64,000 nucleotides of DNA from Pseudomonadota bacterium (GCA_021816775.1 JAKAXA010000013.1:1-64000), one strand, 5' to 3'; shown: positions 16,857 through 26,525, counted from the first letter of the stretch. Notes: a model not told the origin generated them from the letters alone. A program made the numbers and translations.

Positions 16857-17081
16857 CTACTTTTGGGCTTTCAGCTCAACGATGGTCAATCGTCCGTAAC
16901 GATCGCCTTCGAACTGATTGACAGTCCGAATCCGGTCCTTGGGACGGATGTCCCAGATCACTGGGTTCCGGGTGTGATCTGAGGTTGCCCACGTCACGAT
17001 TTCGTCCAGACTCGCCGTCATTGGAAAAAGAACTTCCGTCGCCTGTCCGACGTGCGAGACCAGCGCCACCTCCGTCAGCAT
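16857..17081 (-). CDS. small hypothetical protein
   Basis: A 74-residue ORF, 'MLTEVALVSHVGQATEVLFP' at the start and 'RYGRLTIVELKAQK' at the end. It lies 41 bp beyond the TPM gene on the same strand and could be the last gene of the lemA operon. It has no signal peptide or membrane segment, and I do not recognise a family. Composition and position are compatible with a real gene, but the case rests on little. Confidence 0.4.
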   Translation of the reverse strand: MLTEVALVSHVGQATEVLFPMTASLDEIVTWATSDHTRNPVIWDIRPKDRIRTVNQFEGDRYGRLTIVELKAQK

Positions 17082-17122
17082 CGACCCTCTCGTCAGGGCT
17101 TCCCTCCGCCTGAGAAACCGAG

Positions 17123-17743
17123 CTACAGTTCGATCAGGCCGTCGGAGAGCACATCAGATGTGCCGGGATCCGGCGGAAAATGCTCGGCCATGGCCTTGCC
17201 GCACGCGCCAATGGCAGCGACGAAGCCATCGACCACGCGTCCGTGGCTCACCTCGTCCACAAACAGATCGATGATCCCCTTCCAATGAGCCTCGCCGAGC
17301 TTCTCATGGATTCCCTTGTCCGCCACGATCTCGACGTAGCGCTCGGCAAGTGAAACGAAAAACAGCACGCCGGAGTGATGTTGCGTGACGTGCACGCCCT
17401 GCAGATAGAACTGTGCCTTTGCAAGACGGCTTGCGCGCGCGCGCTTTACACGCGCTGGAACCAGCATGACGTGCAACCCGGGCACGAACACCAGCAGAGC
17501 AGCCAACACGATGAACGTGAGCAGCTGTATCTGGTAAATATGGATCCATCGGACCGACACATCAAGGACCAGGCAGACCCCTGGTATCAGCAGCGCAGCC
17601 ATGGCCGACCACAACAGCGGTACGAACACGTAGTGATCGCTGGCGTGGGCCACCACCGCGACGAACTCGCCGCTCGTGCTTCTTTCCGCGCTGTGAATCG
17701 CGGCGGTGATTCGAGCTTTGTCTTGCTCCGAGAAGTGGACCAT
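17123..17743 (-). CDS. TPM-domain membrane protein
   Basis: A 206-residue protein. The N-terminal 'FSEQDKARITAAIHSAERSTSGEFVAVVA' opens a TPM (TLP18.3/Psb32/MOLO-1) domain that is interrupted by two hydrophobic segments ('VPLLWSAMAALLIPGVCLVLDV' and 'IQLLTFIVLAALLVFVPGL', about residues 40-90). The domain resumes with 'HSGVLFFVSLAERYVEIVADKGI'. This two-TM form regularly follows LemA and a YgcG-type protein, as it does here with a 3-bp gap. The operon is thought to act in envelope integrity or protein quality control, but the biochemical role is not settled. Confidence 0.85.
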   Translation of the reverse strand: MVHFSEQDKARITAAIHSAERSTSGEFVAVVAHASDHYVFVPLLWSAMAALLIPGVCLVLDVSVRWIHIYQIQLLTFIVLAALLVFVPGLHVMLVPARVKRARASRLAKAQFYLQGVHVTQHHSGVLFFVSLAERYVEIVADKGIHEKLGEAHWKGIIDLFVDEVSHGRVVDGFVAAIGACGKAMAEHFPPDPGTSDVLSDGLIEL

Positions 17744-17746
17744 GTC

Positions 17747-18559
17747 TCACCAGCTCCCGGCGGCGCCACCGCCCCCAAAAGATCCACCACCGCCGGAGAA
17801 TCCGCCGAACCCACCTCCTCCGAAGCCGCCTCCACCGAAGCCACCTCCGCTCAACATGCCGAGAGCGAGCCAGCCGAGCCAACCACCGCCGCGTCCTGAG
17901 CTACCCGGACCGCCGCGCCCGCCGCGGCCGAATATTGCCCGCAGCAGCGGCGAGAGCGCAAAGAGAAGGATCAGCAGCATCAACGCGCCCGTTCCATTGC
18001 GCTCCTGGACACGCTGCTTCTCGATGGCAGAGTGCCGCTTACCGAGTACCGCCAGGATGGCCTCCGCCCCCGCTTCAACGCCGTTCGCATATTGGCCTTT
18101 CTTGAAGAGCGGCGCGATCACATCATGGATGATGAGGAAGCTCTGCGCGTCGGTAAGGGTTCCCTCGAGGCCATAACCGACGTCGATGCGCACCTGCTTC
18201 TCGCCGACATCCACGAGCAGCAGAACACCATTGTTCTTGCCCTTCTGGCCGATGCCCCAATGCCGCCCGAGCTGATACCCGTAGAGATCGATGGGAAAGC
18301 CGTTCAGAGTTGGGAGTGTCACTACCACGAGCTGAGTTCCGGTCGTGCGCGCATAGGCCGCGAGCTTTTGCGAGAGCCGCTCGAACACACCCTGCGGAAG
18401 CAAGTGAGCATCATCAACTACCGGCCCGGTCAGCGCCGGAAATGGCGGCCTGCCGGCATTGAGAGGGTTTTGCGCCGCGTACGCGGGGGCGGCAATAATG
18501 AGCATCACCGCGAGCAGCCAGCATGCCCGAGCGCTCTGCAGAACAGTCGTTGTGGCCAT
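17747..18559 (-). CDS. YgcG-type TPM-domain protein
   Basis: A 270-residue exported protein. The ATG at 18559 ('MATTTVLQSARACWLLAVML') gives a signal peptide ending near 'APAYAAQ'; the much longer ORF upstream is spurious. The TPM domain (about residues 45-170) has the typical 'VVDDAHLLPQGVFERLSQKLAAYARTTGTQLVVVTL' start and 'GVLLLVDVGEKQVRIDVGYGLEG' core. A transmembrane helix ('LMLLILLFALSPLLRAIF') and a long glycine/phenylalanine-rich tail ('GGGFGGGGFGGGGFGG') follow, as is usual for the family. It lies between lemA and a second TPM gene in one operon. Confidence 0.88.
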   Translation of the reverse strand: MATTTVLQSARACWLLAVMLIIAAPAYAAQNPLNAGRPPFPALTGPVVDDAHLLPQGVFERLSQKLAAYARTTGTQLVVVTLPTLNGFPIDLYGYQLGRHWGIGQKGKNNGVLLLVDVGEKQVRIDVGYGLEGTLTDAQSFLIIHDVIAPLFKKGQYANGVEAGAEAILAVLGKRHSAIEKQRVQERNGTGALMLLILLFALSPLLRAIFGRGGRGGPGSSGRGGGWLGWLALGMLSGGGFGGGGFGGGGFGGFSGGGGSFGGGGAAGSW

Positions 18560-18638
18560 CAGACCTGACGTGCGCCGAGTCCCCGTGGGTTCTCGACCTG
18601 TCGGGCGCCTCGAGGTCAGATCGCAAAAACGCCTCATA

Positions 18639-19244
18639 TCAGAACTTGACCTTGGGAACCTGCTGAGCCTGCTGCGAGATCGTGAAGTTCTGCACCGGCT
18701 TGTAGTTGCTATAGAAGAGGGAGTGGTACCAGCGGCCCGGGATCGTGGTGAGCTCGGTGTCGTACTGCTGCACTGCCAGAATGTAATCGCGGCGCGCGAC
18801 CGCGATGCGGTTCTCGGTGCCTTCCAGCTGCGCCTGCAGCACCAGGAAGTTCTGATCGGCCTTGAGGTTGGGGTAGTTCTCGGTGACGACCATGAGACGC
18901 GAGAGCGCGCCGCCCAAAGTCGCCTGGTTGCGCTCAAAAGCGTGAAATTCCTTCGGGTTGGTCAAAATGTCCGAAGGAATCCGGGTCTGAGTGACCTTGG
19001 CGCGGGCGTCGGTGACCGCCTCGAGCACGGACGCCTCGTGCGCGGCGTAACCCTTGACGGTCGCCACCAGATTCGGGATCAGATCCGTCCGCCGCTGGTA
19101 CTCATTGAGCACCTGGCTCCAGGCCGCGTTGACCTGTTGCTTGTCGGCAGGTATGTTGTTGATTCCGCAGCCGCTTAGCAGCAGCAGCGCCCCTACGACG
19201 GCCAGCCATCTGGCATTTACTAGGTAACGACGGAGCTCTTGCAT
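18639..19244 (-). CDS. lemA: LemA family lipoprotein
   Basis: A 201-residue protein. The N-terminus has a hydrophobic segment with a lipobox-like 'LLLLSGCG' (Cys about residue 26), followed by the LemA helical core: 'NAAWSQVLNEYQRRTDLIPNLVATVKGYA' and 'SRLMVVTENYPNLKADQNFLVLQAQLEGTENRIAVARRDY', ending in 'FTISQQAQQVPKVKF'. It is the first gene of a lemA-ygcG-TPM operon on the minus strand. LemA proteins are envelope-associated helical-bundle proteins of uncertain function. Confidence 0.92.
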   Translation of the reverse strand: MQELRRYLVNARWLAVVGALLLLSGCGINNIPADKQQVNAAWSQVLNEYQRRTDLIPNLVATVKGYAAHEASVLEAVTDARAKVTQTRIPSDILTNPKEFHAFERNQATLGGALSRLMVVTENYPNLKADQNFLVLQAQLEGTENRIAVARRDYILAVQQYDTELTTIPGRWYHSLFYSNYKPVQNFTISQQAQQVPKVKF

Positions 19245-20232
19245 CGGAGGCCTCTCAATGATCCCGACGGGAACTAAGGCTCATAGTACCACGATCGCAA
19301 CACTTTCGGATGCAGGACGATGTCGATCTGTTCATCCGCTTCGCCGTCCTTCGGAAGACAAACATCGAACGGCCCGACATAGGTACGGGCACGTCTCACC
19401 TCCAGAGCCACGCCAACCTGAAGATGCAGCTGCCGGACTATCTCTTGATGGAATCTCAATGGAGCCGACGGCTCACCAATATCAACGACACCCCAGAATG
19501 CACAGCACCTGCATAGGAAGGCAGCACGAATCATCGGCCTATTGGTGCGGGGATCATATCGCCCACGAATTCCGCTTGCCGCCGCAGCCACTACGGTCCG
19601 ACACTGTATCTCGGCCCCGATAAGACGCACCAAGGCTCCTCCGAACGGCGCTCAGAGTGCCCGGCGGCCTTCCGTCATAGCAGCTCTCAGTCCCCGTTCA
19701 TCCAGCCATCCCTCCCGTTCATGCGAGTGGAACACGCCTCGTATTCGGCAGGGGCTGGCCTGACGTATGCAATGCCGACGAGACCGGCAAGATAGGAAAG
19801 GCGGCTGTGCAGCTTCTGCTCGTACATCAAGCCGGCCTCAGTCGAATCGTTGGCAAGCGGCACAGCCAGCTTGTCCCGCCAATGAAGCTGACGAAGACCG
19901 TATTCGGGGTCCGCTTGATTTTGGTGCCAAAATAATGGGGACCCCTATCGTCAGTGCCTTGTTTCCTTCTCCGATTTCAACATTCATGCCCATGCGCCTC
20001 GAAGTTCCGCGTTTCTGTCCAGAATTCCGGATGTAAATCTGATGCCGAGGAAAGACAGTGAACGACAATTCAATGCGTTACGACCACGATCCGGTTCCAT
20101 ATTTACGCCCACGAGCCGAATGTGAATTCTTGGGCCCAGTTGCCCCTCATCTACCTCATCCGGTCTCCCAGATCAGCTCAGCGCTCGCCGCGAGGACGGA
20201 TGGAGCCTCACCGCGGCGCAATCAGCAGCAAA
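19245..20232. other. long non-coding or degraded stretch
   Basis: Nearly 1 kb without a convincing gene. A minus-strand ORF at 19274-19633 (119 codons) could be real or a remnant, but I recognise nothing in it. Short ORFs on both strands overlap freely. The only clear structure is the palindrome at 19906-19945, listed separately. The stretch may be decayed or a former mobile insertion. Confidence 0.4.
19906..19945. repeat. 40-bp concentric palindrome
   Basis: Outer arms GGGGTCC and GGACCCC and inner arms TTTTGG and CCAAAA share the same centre (19925/19926), separated by 6-bp unpaired segments on each side. This resembles the GGGGTC...GACCCC palindromes that accompany IS200-like or REP-associated elements in other proteobacteria. 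No transposase is present beside it. Confidence 0.5.
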
Positions 20233-21270
20233 TCAGCCCGTTGAGCCCGCCGCAGCGCGCAACCGACGACCTTCGATCCATTGCCAGGAAACCAGGGATG
20301 GCACCCCGCACAGAACCTCGCGCAAGCGCTTGACCATGGAGACCGCGAGCGCGAGGTCGACGCCAACTCCGAGCATGTGCCCGAACAGTACGAAGCCGGC
20401 CTCCTGCACGCCAATCCCCGCCGGCACGATAAATGCCACATACCGTGCGGCCTGCGTGAGGCTTTCCAATGCGATAGCCGCCTCCATGCTGATTGGGTGA
20501 CCGAACAGCCGTAGTGCAAACCAGACTTCGAACGACGCGGAAAAAAAAGCCACTAGCTGCAGACCTCCGGCAATCGCCAGGGCCCAGATTCTGCACAGCG
20601 AGGCACGCAGTTCCGCATCGAGCGATTGGGCTCCCTCGGCCAGCAAGCGTTCACCGACGAACGGCCGCACCAGCGCATGCAATCGCTTGAACACCGATCC
20701 GTAGCGAAGCAGCACTGCTGTCAAGACCGGAACCGGCAAGCTCAGCAGGAACGCGATCAGCACTCGATGGTAGTCGTGACCGGTCGCTCGCAGATGCAGC
20801 AACAGCAGCAAACCCACTGCCGTGAAGACATACACCATGATCAGCGTCAGAAGAATCTCAACAATGACGGTGACTACCACCGGCGTTGACGCCAACCCGC
20901 GCCAGCGCATGAGGCGAACCGCAGCGACAGCGCCCCCAACACTTGCAACCGGCAGCAGCCGATCGATTGCATCGCGTACCGTTGTGACCCAATAGACGTA
21001 GCCGAAACTGGCACGAGATTGCGGATCATACGGAAGCAACAGCGCTCGCCATCCAATGGCGTACAGCAGGAAGTACCCGGCTCGGTACGGCACCAGCCAC
21101 AGCAGGGACCACCCTCCCCGGTGCCACGAATGCAGCAGCGTTGCGAAGTCTGCCCGTATGAACAGCCCAACGAATAGCGCCAGTCCCAGCAGGCCGCCGA
21201 TATATCCCGCCTTTTTTTTCAGACCCTCTCCCCGCTCAGTGCCGCAGCACCGTTTCTTGCGCAGACGCAA
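20233..21270 (-). CDS. hpnL: HpnL-like / lysylphosphatidylglycerol synthase TM-family protein
   Basis: A 345-residue polytopic membrane protein with a basic N-terminus and about eight hydrophobic segments. It has the UPF0104/LPG-synthase transmembrane-region pattern ('LLWLVPYRAGYFLLYAIGWRALL', 'LPVASVGGAVAAVRLMRWRG', 'VAFIVPAGIGVQEAGFVLFGHMLGV'). It lies 15 bp downstream of hpnI, the arrangement of hopanoid gene clusters, which supports the HpnL assignment. HpnL is thought to help in hopanoid processing or transport rather than in aminoacyl transfer. The ORF begins with TTG; no better start is clear. Confidence 0.8.
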   Translation of the reverse strand: MRLRKKRCCGTERGEGLKKKAGYIGGLLGLALFVGLFIRADFATLLHSWHRGGWSLLWLVPYRAGYFLLYAIGWRALLLPYDPQSRASFGYVYWVTTVRDAIDRLLPVASVGGAVAAVRLMRWRGLASTPVVVTVIVEILLTLIMVYVFTAVGLLLLLHLRATGHDYHRVLIAFLLSLPVPVLTAVLLRYGSVFKRLHALVRPFVGERLLAEGAQSLDAELRASLCRIWALAIAGGLQLVAFFSASFEVWFALRLFGHPISMEAAIALESLTQAARYVAFIVPAGIGVQEAGFVLFGHMLGVGVDLALAVSMVKRLREVLCGVPSLVSWQWIEGRRLRAAAGSTG

Positions 21271-21285
21271 CCAAGCATGCGCAGC

Positions 21286-22446
21286 TCAGGACAATCGGTG
21301 CATGACGCCCTTGCCGTCCACATCAAACTCGTTCCCCCTCCAGGTAACGCGGGAGGTGAACAGGCTCTTGCACCAGACCCAGCAAAGCAAAAAGTCCCGG
21401 AGCGGCACCAACCATAAATCCGCAAGCGCCCTCCGAGGCTCGCGCATGCGATGAAGGAAGTACAATGCAACACGGGTGCCAATTGCGACAGCAAACAGTA
21501 CCCATGCGATCGAGGTCAGGACATGCGCACCGACGGCAAGCGCAAAACCAAGCAGTGCCAAGGGAAGGCTGAAGCTGAGAAAGAGAAACAGGAAACATCG
21601 CGGCTGCAACACTTGCAGTGTCCGCATCCAGCGCACTTCATGGCGGATCAGCCTTGCAAGGCTCGGTTCATGATACTCAGCGCTCGGAACGTAATGCGAG
21701 AGTACGACGCGCTTGCCGAGCGCATGCACGCGTTCGCCCAACTGATGATCGTCGGCGAGGTGGTTCACGATGCTCTTGAGGCCGCCGATCGCATCGAGAG
21801 TCTCGCGGCAAATACACAGCGTCTGCCCGGAAACGTAGCCTTGGTGGCCGAACAACCACGCAAGCAGCACCGAGGGCATGTACCATTCATTGATGTACAT
21901 GGCCCCGAGCCTTGAGGATATCGATCGCGTCGGCACCGCGCGGTACAGGCACGTCACCAACCCTACTGACTCGTCTTGCAATGGTGCGGTGACGATACCG
22001 AGATATTCCGGGCACACGAATGCATCGCTGTCCGCCATGACCAAGACATCATGACGGACCTTCGAGACCATGTTGATCAGGTTGCTGACCTTGCAGTTGC
22101 TGCCATGCTGGGACGAGCTGACGACAAGATCAATCGGCAGTGAGGGGAATTCCTCCTGCAGCCGCCGCACCACGGCAAGTGCTGGATCGTTAGTGTCCTG
22201 CACACCGAATACGATCTGATATTCCGGGAAGTTCTGCCGGCAGAAGGTGCGCAGATTCTCGTACAGGCTCGGCTCCGGTCCGCACAGTGGCTTGAGCACC
22301 GATACTGCGCACTGTTGCCGTTCGCGGCCTAGTGGCTTGCGGCGCTGCCAGACCAACACGGCGATCACGGCAAGCACGCCGTAGGCCGATGCGCTGACCA
22401 GAAAGACAATCCCGATCGCAGCGATGAGCACGGCGAACTCCGACAT
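21286..22446 (-). CDS. hpnI: hopanoid glycosyltransferase HpnI
   Basis: A 386-residue family-2/21-type glycosyltransferase like ceramide glucosyltransferase. It has an N-terminal membrane helix, then 'CAVSVLKPLCGPEPSLYENLRTFCRQNFPEYQIVFGVQD', the nucleotide-sugar motif 'VLVMADSDAFV', and the acceptor-side 'LADDHQLGERV' and 'HEVRWMRT' (a (Q/R)xxRW-like motif). C-terminal membrane segments follow. In hopanoid producers HpnI adds N-acetylglucosamine to bacteriohopanetetrol at the inner membrane. It is followed by the hpnL-like gene; the other side-chain genes (hpnH, hpnG, hpnJ, hpnK) are not in this window. Confidence 0.88.
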   Translation of the reverse strand: MSEFAVLIAAIGIVFLVSASAYGVLAVIAVLVWQRRKPLGRERQQCAVSVLKPLCGPEPSLYENLRTFCRQNFPEYQIVFGVQDTNDPALAVVRRLQEEFPSLPIDLVVSSSQHGSNCKVSNLINMVSKVRHDVLVMADSDAFVCPEYLGIVTAPLQDESVGLVTCLYRAVPTRSISSRLGAMYINEWYMPSVLLAWLFGHQGYVSGQTLCICRETLDAIGGLKSIVNHLADDHQLGERVHALGKRVVLSHYVPSAEYHEPSLARLIRHEVRWMRTLQVLQPRCFLFLFLSFSLPLALLGFALAVGAHVLTSIAWVLFAVAIGTRVALYFLHRMREPRRALADLWLVPLRDFLLCWVWCKSLFTSRVTWRGNEFDVDGKGVMHRLS

Positions 22447-23465
22447 AGGCGTCTCTGGCGACAGCTTCTCGCTAGGAAATGCCTAGCTGCAGTTTGACAG
22501 CTTCGTCCTTATACGGCAACCGCGAAAGTGACCCGCCGATCGGTCCGTTGTTCAGATGCCACCCTGCGATGCACGGCCGAGCTACCGCGGTGAGCATGCT
22601 GGGGCACTGTCTTTCTCGCCGAGTTGACCTCAGTTTTTTGCGCAAATGCGACGCCCGGGTTGCCGGACGATGGCGGTTTTGGGAGACCTCGTGCTGGTGA
22701 GCCAGTTCGGGGGGATTGAACAGCGAACGTCTAATCGCGTTTCGGTGCGAAGCAACTCGATGCGGCCTCGAGGTGGGCTCGGGGCGGCGAGCGAACGGAA
22801 ATACCGAACTCGGTTGACCGCTGATCGGCAAGCACCGCGGGCTTCGTCCTACGTAAGGAATGCCCCGGAGAGCTCAACAGGGCGGCTCGTTGCCGATTGC
22901 GGCGCGGCATCGAGTGCTTGTGCCGAGCCGGACACCCCAACGGCCGCTCGATGCGGCGCTCGAATGAGTCCGAGCCCGCATCTCCGGAGGGATTCGGGTA
23001 CGTGCACTGCGCTGAAATGAGTTGCCGGCCGCCGAACGCGGCGGTGTTGCGGTGTGATTGCTCACGTTACTGACGACGTGCCCTGTCTGGGTAACTGTGT
23101 TCTGGGCCACACAATCGGTGGACGTTCACTCCGGTGTGGACTCCCCGGCTACGCATCGGGCGAAGCGAATATAGTTAATTAGATATTTCAATGACTTATA
23201 ATGCTTTTCTCGATCGCGTTTCCGCAATCACGGTGATGCGGGCCAGGGGCAATCCGGCACCCGGCCACCCGACCGGTGCGGCCCGCCCGCCGGCGGGCCG
23301 CACCCGTGATAGCGCCCTGATCATGCTCAAGGCCCCGCACCGGTACTACTCGAAGTCCTACCTGTGTCCCGAATCGCATGAACCGCAGGCCTGCCGTCCC
23401 GTAATCCGTGACGGCGTTCCGGCTAGACGCAGGATGCCTGCTTGACAATATCTGGCGTGAACCTC
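22447..23465. other. intergenic region between hpnI and pelA
   Basis: About 1 kb without a supported gene between two divergent transcription units. It holds a perfect -10 hexamer TATAAT at 23197-23202 in an AT-rich patch, with only a weak -35 (TTAATT, 23175-23180), and the structured element at 23227-23310. From 22447 to about 23150 I see only short overlapping ORFs and nothing recognisable. Confidence 0.5.
23227..23310 (+). ncRNA. possible structured leader of the pel operon
   Basis: A closing helix ATCACGG (23227-23233) with CCGTGAT (23304-23310) surrounds a GC-rich internal segment and a perfect 12-bp stem, GTGCGGCCCGCC/GGCGGGCCGCAC (23276-23303), with a CGCC loop. It lies 25 bp after the TATAAT box and about 150 bp before pelA. 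It does not match the conserved core of the c-di-GMP riboswitches I know. It could be a regulatory RNA, a REP-like repeat or a DNA element. Confidence 0.4.
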
Positions 23466-26400
23466 ATGTCCAGTCTCAAGTTGCGTCCATACCGGCCGAT
23501 GACCGCTCGTGGTGCGGCACGCGTTGCCGGGCAACCCGCCCATCCTGGGAACTGGACCTGCGCCGATCACAACGGCGAGCGACCGCAACCGATTGACCGG
23601 TGTGCCGTTGGCGAGCTGCGGCGCGTAGCACGGCGCCTTTTTCCTACGCGTATCCGACGCGCCATGATGCTCGTGGCAACGGTGGCACTGTCGGGGCTCG
23701 TACCGCTCTCGGCGGCCCGCGCCTCCGGGCTGCCGTCTGTGGCGATTTTCTACGGCGGTCATCCGCCGCTTAGCGTGTTGCAGGACTTCGACTGGGTGGT
23801 GGTGCAGCCGCATGCCTTGTCGAGGCCTGAGGCGCTCGCGCGAAGCCACACGACAGTCTTCGCGTATGTCTCACTCGGCGAGATCGCGTGGGATTCCGCC
23901 GCCGCCCGTGTCCTCCCCGCGCAATGCCGTCTCGGCAAGAACCGTGTGTGGAAGAGTTGGATTGTCGATCAGGGCAAGCCTGCATGCCGCGCGTTCTATC
24001 TCAATCACGTATTCCGGCCGCTTCAGGCGCACGGTTACCGCAACTTTTTCTTCGATACGCTTGACAGCTACCGTCTTACGCTCCATTCGCTCGACGAGCG
24101 CGCCGCGTACCGTGCCGGATTGATTGCACTGATTCAGGCCGTGCACCGGCGCGACCCCCAGGGACAGTTCATATTCAATCGCGGCTTCAAGCTCCTTGAT
24201 GCCCTCAAGGGCACGGGTGTGGTCGGGGTGGCCGCCGAGTCGCTCTACCGTGGATGGAGTCAACGATCCCGACAATACGTTGTTGTTGCTCCCACCGTTA
24301 CCCGCCAGTTGCTGGATCAACTCGAACGCGTGCGAAAGCTGGGACTCACGGCCATCGCAATCGACTACGTGCCGGCGGCCGAACGCTTACAAGCTGAGAG
24401 CTTGGCGCGACGCATCGAAGCCCACGGCATCGTGCCGTACGTCGGAAGTTCGGCGCTCGACATCGTCGGGGTGAGCACGATTACACCGCTGCCGCGTCGC
24501 GTACTCATGCTCTATGACGGCTCCGACAGTGTCATGAGCAACGATCTCAGCTGGTATGCGGCCATGCCGCTCAATCATCTCGGCTATGCCACGCGAGTCA
24601 TCGACGTCAGCCGCGAACAGCTCCCCTCTGGCCCGCTCACCGGTCAGGTTGCCGGAATCGTCACTTGGTTCAACTCTGATCACTTCCGCCACTCGGCAAC
24701 GACATGGCGATGGCTGCATACTCAGATGCGGGCGGGCGTGCCCGTGATGATCCTCGGCAACTTCGGGATGCCGATCCGGGCAAGCGGCCTTGCCCCGCTC
24801 GGCCTGCACCTCGGTAGGCAACCGCCTTCCGGTCTCTACAGGGCCCGCATCGCGCACGTCGATCGCCGGTATTTCGGGTTCGAGAGCCCGCCATTGCCGA
24901 GCGCACCGGACTTCAGTCCGATAAAGGCCGATCGACCGGCCGTGCCGCTCCTCGAAGTCAAGCTGGCGCAAAGCACGGAAGTCGCCGCTGCAATCACGCC
25001 CTGGGGCGGGTATGCGCTCGCTCCATTCGTCGTGCGCAGCCTGCCGCAGGGCGACCTTACGAGTGGACAGCTGCAGGCCGCATGGATTCTAAATCCCTTT
25101 CGCTTCTTTCGCGCGGCCCTGCATCTGCCCGACGCACCGGCCTACGACTACACCACGGCCAGCGGCCGACGGTTGCTCTTCGGACTCATCGATGGCGACG
25201 GGTTTTCCTCGCTGTCCTGGATCGGCGCCTATCGCGATCAACCGGGGGCCAAGGTGATTCTCGATCAGGTCCTCAAGCGCTTCCGCCTGCCTGTCACCGC
25301 ATCCGTAATCGCCTCGGAATTCGCCGCGCACGGCCTGTATCCGCCGGCCGAAGTCGCGAAGTTGCGCCCCATTGCGCGCGCCATATTCAGCCTGCCGTGG
25401 GTACAGATCGGCTCGCACACCTACTCGCATCCGTTCGACTGGCAGGCGCTCGAACGCGATCCCGCGCTGTCGGCGGGACTGCACATCAAGGCGCCGAGCA
25501 AGGGACTCATTGCGTACGTTCCGCGCGAGAACCTCAAATTCAATTACGGGGTCAATCTGCCGGTGCCCGGTTACCGCTTCAGCCCCGAGATGGAAATCAC
25601 CGGCTCCGCAGACATCATCAACCGCGAGCTTGCCCCACCCGCAAAGCGGGTGAGTGTCATCCAGTGGACGGGCGACACTGACCCTGATGCGCAAGTAGTT
25701 GGCATTGCCTATCACGACGGCCTCCAGAACATCAACGGCTATAACAGTACCATCACTCGGACGCGCCCCTCGTTGACCAACGTCGTGCCGCTGGGTGTGT
25801 GGAAGGGACCCTATTTCCAGGTCTACTCGCCCATTGCCGATGAGGATGAGTACACCCGCGGCTGGCAAGCGCCCTATTGCGGTTACAAGCGGGCCATCCA
25901 GACCATGGAGATGACGAATCGGCCGCGCCGCCTGACGGTCATGGAGATCTACTATCACTACTACTCGGGCACACGGGCCTGCGCGCTGAGACAGCTTGTG
26001 CAGGTCTACCGCTGGGCGCAGAAGCAGCCCGCCACCCCGGTGTTCGCCTCCACCTACAGCCGCATCGCAGTGGCTTTCGAATCCGCAGGTCTTGCAATCG
26101 ACGGCCGGTGCTTTCTAGCGCGTGGTTACGGTCGGGATCAGGAGCTGCGCATTCCGGTCTCGCTGGGTTATCCCGATCTCGCGGACTCCCGGAATGTCGC
26201 CGGTTTCGACGAGTTCAATGGGAGCCGCTACGTTCACCTCGGTCCGGGTGGAGAGGCGTCGTTGATTCTGCAGGCCGCGCCGCCGCGCGAGCCCTATCTT
26301 GAAAGCGCCAATGGCCTCATCGAGGTGCTGGAGCGAAAAGCCGGCACGCTCGAGATGAACTTGCGTGCGCGCGTCCCCCTGGCATTCACGCTCGCGAATG

Positions 26401-26522
26401 CGACGGGGTGCCGGACCCAGATCAACGGACGCATTCGCGACGGCGAGCTGACTGCCCGCGGCGCGCTGCGCTTTCAGCTGCGCGCCGAGCACGCGCGCAT
26501 CACCGTCAAGTGCCAAGGATGA
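23466..26522 (+). CDS. pelA: PelA, Pel polysaccharide hydrolase/deacetylase
   Basis: A periplasmic enzyme that trims and partly deacetylates the Pel polymer before export. A GH114-like hydrolase domain comes first ('VAIFYGGHPPLSVLQDFDWVVVQP', 'FAYVSLGE', 'NFFFDTLDSYRLT'), followed by a domain with 'VLMLYDGSDSVMSNDLSWYA' and a polysaccharide deacetylase domain with metal motifs 'GLIDGDGFSS' and 'GSHTYSHPFDW'. The export signal is 'RRLFPTRIRRAMMLVATVALSGLVPLSAARA'. The start is unresolved: an ATG at 23664 would give a family-typical 952 residues but cut the basic n-region, while TTG 23442 and ATGs 23466 and 23499 lie upstream. It is the first gene of the pel operon. Confidence 0.92.
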   Translation: MSSLKLRPYRPMTARGAARVAGQPAHPGNWTCADHNGERPQPIDRCAVGELRRVARRLFPTRIRRAMMLVATVALSGLVPLSAARASGLPSVAIFYGGHPPLSVLQDFDWVVVQPHALSRPEALARSHTTVFAYVSLGEIAWDSAAARVLPAQCRLGKNRVWKSWIVDQGKPACRAFYLNHVFRPLQAHGYRNFFFDTLDSYRLTLHSLDERAAYRAGLIALIQAVHRRDPQGQFIFNRGFKLLDALKGTGVVGVAAESLYRGWSQRSRQYVVVAPTVTRQLLDQLERVRKLGLTAIAIDYVPAAERLQAESLARRIEAHGIVPYVGSSALDIVGVSTITPLPRRVLMLYDGSDSVMSNDLSWYAAMPLNHLGYATRVIDVSREQLPSGPLTGQVAGIVTWFNSDHFRHSATTWRWLHTQMRAGVPVMILGNFGMPIRASGLAPLGLHLGRQPPSGLYRARIAHVDRRYFGFESPPLPSAPDFSPIKADRPAVPLLEVKLAQSTEVAAAITPWGGYALAPFVVRSLPQGDLTSGQLQAAWILNPFRFFRAALHLPDAPAYDYTTASGRRLLFGLIDGDGFSSLSWIGAYRDQPGAKVILDQVLKRFRLPVTASVIASEFAAHGLYPPAEVAKLRPIARAIFSLPWVQIGSHTYSHPFDWQALERDPALSAGLHIKAPSKGLIAYVPRENLKFNYGVNLPVPGYRFSPEMEITGSADIINRELAPPAKRVSVIQWTGDTDPDAQVVGIAYHDGLQNINGYNSTITRTRPSLTNVVPLGVWKGPYFQVYSPIADEDEYTRGWQAPYCGYKRAIQTMEMTNRPRRLTVMEIYYHYYSGTRACALRQLVQVYRWAQKQPATPVFASTYSRIAVAFESAGLAIDGRCFLARGYGRDQELRIPVSLGYPDLADSRNVAGFDEFNGSRYVHLGPGGEASLILQAAPPREPYLESANGLIEVLERKAGTLEMNLRARVPLAFTLANATGCRTQINGRIRDGELTARGALRFQLRAEHARITVKCQG

Positions 26523-26525
26523 GCG

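Noticed and set aside
23227-23310. c-di-GMP (GEMM) riboswitch before pel
   Set aside because: GGGGCAATCC slightly resembles the GEMM core, but the second conserved half (GACGCAAAGC-like) is absent and the stems do not match.
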